From positions 84,671,089 through 84,735,088 of the forward strand of contig NC_039365.1 of assembly GCF_003573695.1 (NCBI RefSeq): a stretch of 64,000 nucleotides of DNA, given 5' to 3'. Positions 58,392 to 64,000 of the stretch are shown here, piece after piece. The translations under genes were made by a program, and so were the position numbers. Below the pieces are notes generated by a model, which ran no database searches, was not told the origin of the DNA, and was given only the letters and a program-made list of their open reading frames with translations. The stretch comes from Papaver somniferum. Its lineage: Eukaryota; Streptophyta; Magnoliopsida; Ranunculales; Papaveraceae. The number at the start of each line of letters is the position of its first letter. The stretch's first letter is position 1.

Positions 58392-59420
58392 ATGATGAAT
58401 TCTAAAGGGAAAAAAAGGAGTTCTAAGAACTCAAAATCCTCTAGCTTGAATCCTCCTTGTGACCAAAACTCTCCTAGAATTAGGTTTGTGGATGATTTTT
58501 GTTCTAGAATATTTGATAAGATTGCTTCAAAAGGTTTTATTCTAGAAAAGAGGTTGGAGTTCTCTAGTGGGCATGAAGAGGATTTGGTATGCTTTAAAAA
58601 ATTCAAGCTTGGAAATATCTTTGATGGTCTTGGTCAAGGATTTGATTCTCTTACAAGGATTTTCTATGCCAATATTCATGATGTTGATTACAACAAGATG
58701 GAATTCAAATCCATGATTGGTAGAGAGAGGTTCCTTGTTGATAGATAATTAGTTTCAAGGATTACTAAAACACCGTTGGGGAACGTACAACTCCCTAGAC
58801 CATGGGATGAACGTCCATCCTGTGATGATATCTCGGTTGGGCTTTGTGTATAGAAGTTCGTTTGGAGTCAAGGAAAGTTCCCTACTAATGATCTTAGTAT
58901 TGATTTGATGGCTTTTGGAAAACTTGGCATCCCCAATCTTTGTCCCTCCACAATTTAAAATTCTTGGTGGAGTCACGAGTTTGCAGAATTGGTCTATTTC
59001 CTTGATTCGGGTATTCCAAGTCTCGATATTTGTGGTTTCATTATCTTTCAAATGATTTCGATGACTTTACCCATCAAAACTTTTGGTTACCATTGCTTGA
59101 TTAGTAAAATTTTCCGTGATCGTGGATGTGATTCAATTGGAAACTCTCTTGGGGTTCCCAAACCGGTTCGCCCGTGTACCTTTAGGCGCTTAAGGGAAAA
59201 TGCTTGCAAGCGACAAAGAATTGCTTCTCTTGATTTTAGCGACCCTACTACCATAAGCCTTCTTCAAAAAATTCATAAAGGTGTGTGTAAGGTTGATTTA
59301 GGAGTAAAGTGTGTTCAAGAACAATTGTCCTTGGTTGCAACAAAGTTTCCCGAGTTCAAGGAAGATTTGAACGCAATTCAAGCATCTTGGAGTATCTCTG
59401 ATGAGGAAGAAGATGAGTAA
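58392..59420 (+). pseudogene. Element B ORF2, 343-codon frame, plant-transposon-protein-like
   Basis: A single frame from the ATG at 58392 to 59420 with three internal stops (58746, 58851 and 58956) and no frameshift. Residues 5-17 are basic (K-G-K-K-R-S-S-K-N-S-K). F-Y-A-N-I at about 91-95 followed by G-R-E-R-F-L-V is reminiscent of the 'putative plant transposon protein' domain found in many plant repeats. A W-S-Q-G-K-F-P-T and a C-L-I-S-K-I-F-R-D-R-G-C segment follow, then a helical region and an acidic tail S-D-E-E-E-D-E. A leader of ~250 bases with CCTAGGGTTTTG precedes it. Lesions being only stops, in one kept frame over 1 kb, implies selection until recently. The domain assignment is from memory and tentative. 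Confidence 0.55.
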
Positions 59421-59500
59421 TTCGTGTTCTTATTGTTGCCTAATATGTCTTCTTTTTGGTTTGGAAGAATAACTAGTGCTCGAATAACAATGATTGTGAC

Positions 59501-60249
59501 TAGGGGTGTTCATGGTCGGTTTTGGTTCGGTTTCTAGCCAAACCAAAACCGAAACCAATACTATTGGTTTCTAAAAATTTTAACCAAACCAATCCATTAA
59601 CCATTGGTTCGGTTTCCAAATGGTTCCAGTTGGTTTCGGTTTGTCCCAGTGGTTTTTGGTTAACCAATAATTATGTCAAACCAAAAAAAAAATACACAAA
59701 TTTACAGACAAAAAAATCATAGTTGCCGATAGTATTGGTTTACACAAATTTACTGACAAAAAAATAAAATAAAGAAAAATATCAAGAATAGTTAAAGCTT
59801 ACTCTAATTCTAGAGATCAAAAGAAGATATATAATATATCTTAATTTAGTTATTGACAAAAAAGTCGAGAAGGAAGACGGGAAGAAAAATGTCGAGTAGC
59901 AGCAGCTGTAGTTGGGGGTGGAGAAGGGAGGCGACTGAGAGAAGGAGAAAGAGAAAGAGGGAGAGTATCATAATGAAATATTAGATTTAGGGTTTCTATT
60001 TATCCTCTAAATCAATGGGTAGAATCTAATACTTGTAAATCGACGGCAGAAACTAAATTTAAAAATTAATCGGTTTTCCAATGGTTTTTGGTTCGGTTTT
60101 AGAGGTCAAACCAAACCAAAACCAACACTATCGGTTTTTTACTTTCTATACCGTAACCAATCCATTAGTAAATGGTTCGGTTTGGTTTCCTCCTAATTGG
60201 TCTGGTTTGGTCCGGTTCCAGCGGAAAACCGAAACCATGTTCAACCCTA
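59501..60249 (+). mobile_element. hAT-type non-autonomous element, 749 bp
   Basis: Ends TAGGGGTGTTCATGGT and ATGGTTTCGG-type complement ...GAAACCATGTTCAACCCTA, with the 8-bp duplication ATTGTGAC at 59493-59500 and 60250-60257. The empty site is visible in element A near 5630-5645 (ATTATTGTGATTACACATA). Subterminal repeats TTGGTTCGGTTT and AACCAAAACCGAAACC can fold on each other. No transposase. Confidence 0.9.
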
Positions 60250-60257
60250 ATTGTGAC

Positions 60258-61672
60258 CACACATAGCTATTATTTTTCATCTTCTTGTTCTTTTTTTTAG
60301 GTTTATTTGGTTTAAATTCTAAAAATATTTGGAGGATGATGGTTTGCAGTATTTAATCTCTATGATTTGTTATATTGCAATTTGTTATGGGATATTGGTG
60401 TTTACGTCCGTGAACTATGTTGTCCCGTATTTTGTCAAAAGTAAAGTCGTTCATGATCGGTATTCATGTATTGATTTAAGGATGAATGGACTTTTGACAT
60501 ATACAAAATTTAAGCCTATATTGTCAATTCTTTGATGGAAGATAGGTTAAAATCTTTTGTTTTCAAGGATTATGTCTATTATTGTCGTTATGCAAATAGT
60601 GATTGAAGATAGAATGAATCCTTGTGTATTCCGCAGTATTGATCATCCATGATCCATATTTTATGTATTACTGTGAGGCTCTGTAATGTATCTTATGTTG
60701 AGTATTACACAACCAAGTTGATTTTCTTAGCTTAGTTGTTGTTCCGTGAGATATGTTATGTAGAGCATATTGAACTAAATTAATTATCTTGTTTGGTTAT
60801 TTAGTTATTGCTCCGTAAGTATTCTTATGTCGAGCAAAAAAAATGACAATTAAATTGATTACTTTTGTAATTAGTTTGGTTGTATATTCCAATTAGATTA
60901 ATTATGGGTTCTCTTGTAATTAATCTAGTTGAATATTTTTGTGACTCCATAAGGTTTTCTTGTGTTGAGTATATGAACGGTTAAGCTAATCATTTTCTTA
61001 TGGTTAACTTAGTCGTAGCTCCGTAAGTTATCTTATGTTGAGCACAATCAATTGAATTGATCACTTCTTGTGTTTAATTTATTTGAACACTCCGATTAAA
61101 TTAATCATGGGTTTACTTGTGATTAATTTGATTGAGTTTTTGGATATAGAAAATCATTCTCATGTTTTTTGGTGTCCAATAAAAATCCTTCTTTTCTTTT
61201 GAAATTAAGGTCGCTCGTTGTTGTTCTTTCGGGAATGACATAAAATGGGGGAGAGTTATTTTGAACTTGTGCTTAATGGTCATATCTTGAGGGGTGTGCG
61301 GTTGTGGAATTTTAGAGGGGTTATCTTGTGTCTTTAAACTCCTTGATGAATGCATTTAGCTTCGGCTTTATGATTGCATCTAAATTAGTTGGTATGTATT
61401 TTTTTCTTTTAGTCATGAAATGTCTCTTTCGGAAATTTCATTATGATCCCGTTCTTGTACCTTTGCCAATTTTATTGACAAAAAAGGGGAGAATTAATAT
61501 GTAGTTCACACTACAAATACATAATAGTTTTCGGATCATTGTGTAAGGGGGAGTGGTTTCCATGTAAGATGGAGTATTGACTAAGGGGGAGTGATACATA
61601 TCACCATAGTATTATTGTTGAAGTTGTGACACAATTGGACTTTGACACTGTGTAATAATACTATGACACTGT
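60258..61672 (+). repeat. Conserved 3' non-coding region of element B
   Basis: Continues the match to element A 5645-6945: ~72-bp repeats (60650-61130), then GGGGGAG tracts at about 61247, 61485 (GGGGAG), 61546 and 61584. Breaks at ACACTGT, where the Gypsy LTR at 61673 starts. Confidence 0.75.
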
Positions 61673-61725
61673 TGTTGATGGTGGTTTTTAGCTTAGGGTT
61701 AAAATCGTAAAACCTTGCATCAGAT

Positions 61726-61735
61726 GTGACGTCAC
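61726..61735. promoter_or_regulatory. Palindrome GTGACGTCAC in third Gypsy LTR
   Basis: Perfect 10-bp palindrome containing TGACGTCA, the classical bZIP/TGA-factor site, about 55 bases into the LTR. The other Gypsy LTRs differ here. Only the motif is seen. Confidence 0.35.
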
Positions 61736-62795
61736 TCTGCAAGGAAACGGTGCTGCGAGTACTAACCTCTCCACCGACGCATTTATTGAACCGCTCAATA
61801 TACTTTAAATTCTGGCGCCTTGCCAATACTAGACTCGCTGAGTACTTTCCATTCCTATGTTCCTCAGCAGAACCCTTAAATCGGTATGGCATGACAGATT
61901 TATGTTCACTCACAGCTGAATAGCATGAAACCTCCAAGTACCAAAATTAAGGTCATTGCACAAAAGGCTCAAACAGAAAGCATACTGCATTCTGTAGGTA
62001 AAGATTTTTGTGACAACATACGAAAATCCATCTAATCATTGTGATAACTTGCAAATAACTCATAAACCCAACTAAATTGCAAATTAAGGTTTTGCGCCTC
62101 GTGCCATATACTAGATCCCGTTGGTCGAAACCATGCCTAGCCAAGCTAGGCAACCAAATTCGCCGCAGCGCGCTAAAAGTGCGGCCGTGCCCTAACATGC
62201 CGGCCCTCTTCCCATTGACCAATCAGGTCACTTCAAAACCTCCACCACCCGTTGGAAACGTAGCCACGCCCATAGCATGTTGGCCCCACTTTCCGACGAC
62301 CAATCAGGTTGCTCCAAACCTGCCACGGTCTCAAAACAAGTCGCTATACTAAGCTAGCTTCCCAAAACGTGCTAGATTCCCAAAAACGTGCTAGCTTCCC
62401 AAACGCGCCACACGCGTTAATTAGGGTTTCGACACACCAAACCCTAATTTGAGCAAGTCGCAACCAAACTCGTTCACGATACTTTGGCCACGCCGCAACT
62501 AGCATACTATTATGCCGTGGCCACTGGCATACCACCAACACGTTGCCAATATCGCTATGCAAACAAGATTCGGCCACGATCAATGGCCATCTTTTCTCTT
62601 GAGATGCAAATCTCAGCCGTCCGAACTCGCTATCAAACTGCAAGAGTTGTGGCGACTTTTTGCCACAACGCCAAATCCCTTGGTTTGTGCCGCCAAACCC
62701 TAAATTGGCTACAACACAAAATTCCATGGTTTATGCCAAAACCCCTAACTGAGCCTCGCATAAAAAATGCGCGAGCATGTTGGCCATGCAGCCAT

Positions 62796-63195
62796 GCCAC
62801 AGCTGCTAGCACGTCACTATGCCACGGCTACTGGTATGCCACCATGCCACAGCTGCTAGCACGTCGTTATGCCACGTCTACTGGCATGCCACCATGCCAC
62901 AGCTACTAGCATGTCGTTATGCCACGGCTACTGGCATGCCACCATGACATAGCTTCTAGCATGTCGCTATGCCACGACTACTGGCATGCCACCGTGCCAC
63001 AGCTGCTAGCACGTTTCTATGCCACGGCTACTGGCATGCCACCATGCCACAACTGCTAGCACGTCGCTATGCTACGGCCACTGGCATGCCACCATGCCAC
63101 AGCTGCTAGCACGTCGCTATGCCACGGCTAATCGCATGCCACCATGCCACAACTACTAGCACGTCGCTATGCCGTAACCACTGGCATGCCACCAT
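62796..63195 (+). repeat. 50-bp minisatellite, eight units
   Basis: Eight contiguous units of GCCACAGCTGCTAGCACGTC + GCTATGCCACGGCTACTGGC + ATGCCACCAT. Each unit is itself two related 25-bp halves (GCCACAGCTGCTAGC / GCCACGGCTACTGGC). The array is 400 bp, an exact multiple of the unit, and copies differ by a few substitutions without indels. Confidence 0.9.
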
Positions 63196-63494
63196 GCCAC
63201 ACGTAGCAACCTACTACACGTATTCCATGAAAACATTCGAGACATCAAAACATGTCACAAACTGGGGGATACTCATCAGGGTATTGGTCTGGCGGTTTAT
63301 AGCGTGCGGCGTGCAATACGCCCATTACAAGAAAGTGTCATAAGAGTGAGGCGGTTAGTAAATACATGAAGTAATGGTGAAACGTTTTCTTCATTATGGA
63401 AACATCAATTCCAGATGTTACCCGTTACCACTTTCTTCCATTACTCAACCGTTTCCACTTCTTACGAGGCCAGGGTACGTTTCGTTACGACTTG

Positions 63495-63503
63495 TATAAA
63501 TAA
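63495..63503 (+). promoter_or_regulatory. Third Gypsy LTR TATA box
   Basis: TATAAATAA in CTTGTATAAATAAG, at the same place as the minus-strand box at 681-687. The outer LTR copy at 48583 reads TTGAATAAATAAG and has lost the TATA core. Confidence 0.55.
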
Positions 63504-63885
63504 GTTTCACCTATTTCCACCAAAGGACAGGGCTTTTTTGGTCAAGAGAACAATACACATCCATAAATTACCTGGTAGCTTTCCATTCAGCTCGCCAGTT
63601 CAACTTTCGGATACAAGTCGCAAAACACCCACACTTCTAGAATCAACTATTCTTGCCTCAATACTTTCTTCGCTTCCCTCCCTAAGACCAACCCTCATCC
63701 TTCACTTTGTGACCGAAGCAAACCTGGAACGGCCATTTCTTGGTTTAGGCCATGGTTGTATAGATTGATCTCTCGAATCAAAAGTACTCCCGTGCAGTAC
63801 ATTATTTTGGGTTTAGATTCGTTTCTCACCCGCACTCACATGAAATTACCGAAATCAGCAGAAACGGTTTTCACCCACAAACAAT

Positions 63886-63902
63886 TGGCAACCACAGTGG
63901 GA
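63886..63902 (+). other. Third Gypsy primer binding site
   Basis: TGGCAACCACAGTGGGA, the family site with one change. Confidence 0.75.
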
Positions 63903-63968
63903 GATTAATCTTTTGGTTACAATATCAATTTCCAATTCCCAATTTCATTTTTCAACTCCGATATCAAG

Positions 63969-64000
63969 ATGGTAGAACTCAGGTCAGGATCAACAACAAA
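63969..64000 (+). CDS. Gag start of third Gypsy element (partial)
   Basis: ATG followed by V-E-L-R-S-G-S-T-T, parallel to M-V-D-L-R at 30674 and 49023, about 65 bases after the primer site and preceded by AAG. Only ten codons are in view, so nothing can be said about whether gag is intact. Confidence 0.6.
   Translation, partial: MVELRSGSTT

Larger units (their letters stand above)
54927..61672 (+). mobile_element. Copia-like LTR retrotransposon 'element B', 5' part
   Basis: Same family as element A: 5' LTR (54927-57373), tRNA-iMet primer site, a short broken ORF1, a long ORF2 frame (58392-59420), and the conserved 3' region with its repeats and GGGGGAG tracts. A hAT element (59501-60249) and a Gypsy element (from 61673) are inserted in it. 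Its 3' LTR is beyond the window. No gag of the UBN2 type and no pol. Confidence 0.85.
61673..63883 (+). repeat. Third Gypsy 5' LTR
   Basis: About 2211 bp. The start TGTTGATGGTGGTTTTTA is shared with the outer Gypsy, and the tail with 48270-48937. The middle differs: GC-rich, with ACCAATCAGGT motifs, small 'acgtgctagcttccc' repeats (62350-62405) and a 50-bp minisatellite. Long frames such as 62344-62727 (minus) and 62484-62909 lie in this middle part and look like chance. Confidence 0.85.
61673..64000 (+). mobile_element. Third Gypsy element, 5' part, running off the window
   Basis: 5' LTR, primer site, leader and the first codons of gag. Inserted in element B. The expected target duplication is ACTGT (61668-61672) but the other side is not in view. 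It is the youngest layer at this end of the window. Confidence 0.85.

Noticed and set aside
62344..62909. ORFs of 127 and 141 codons on opposite strands
   Set aside because: They overlap each other in the GC-rich LTR middle, the plus-strand one runs into the 50-bp array, and neither has a recognisable domain.
62796..63195. CRISPR-like regular array
   Set aside because: Units are contiguous with no unique spacers; it is a eukaryotic minisatellite in an LTR.

Overview
This window looks like intergenic, repeat-dense nuclear DNA of a large-genome flowering plant. The evidence is plant tRNA-type primer binding sites, Copia gag of the SIRE/Angela style (UBN2-like domain and CCHC knuckles), Ty3/Gypsy gag, hAT-type elements with 8-bp target duplications, and a lack of any recognisable intact host gene. 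From the look of the LTR families I lean to an early-diverging eudicot such as a poppy relative, but that is only an impression.

Almost all of the 64 kb is LTR retrotransposons nested in one another. From left to right: (1) 1-1038 and 9471-10483, a minus-strand Gypsy element (gag fragment, primer site, 5' LTR), split by element A. (2) 1039-9470, element A, a complete Copia-like (SIRE/Angela-like) element with two ~2.3-kb LTRs and a GAATC target duplication, but with unfamiliar ORFs in place of pol. (3) 10484-15674, minus-strand Copia-like pieces with a broken gag. (4) 15675-16184, about 0.5 kb of non-repeat-like DNA. (5) 16185-17320, a plus-strand Copia-like LTR remnant inserted in a minus-strand Gypsy LTR (17321-19858). 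(6) 19859-26991, element C, a minus-strand Copia-like element whose LTR carries a solo LTR (22961-24441). (7) 27090-54926, an outer plus-strand Gypsy element whose 5' LTR is split by a complete 17.1-kb inner Gypsy element (27345-44451, target duplication CCTAG). (8) 54927-61672, element B, a second plus-strand Copia-like element of A's family, inserted in the outer Gypsy 3' LTR. (9) 61673-64000, a third Gypsy 5' LTR, primer site and gag start, inserted in element B and running off the window. Two hAT-type non-autonomous elements (34971-35930 and 59501-60249) sit in the inner Gypsy and in element B.

I found no reverse transcriptase, RNase H or integrase anywhere. What coding remains is gag, part of a Gypsy protease, and accessory ORFs. 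Elements A, B and C each carry an ORF of 130-343 codons between the primer-site end and a conserved ~1.5-kb 3' region that holds several GGGGGAG tracts. This suggests a family of non-autonomous Copia-like elements mobilised in trans with a swapped-in gene. Other points of interest are LTR-internal-LTR chimeras in both complete Gypsy elements, minisatellites inside LTRs (63 bp and 50 bp) and internal regions (24 bp), and LTR segments in which a conserved framework carries different near-palindromic words in different subfamilies.
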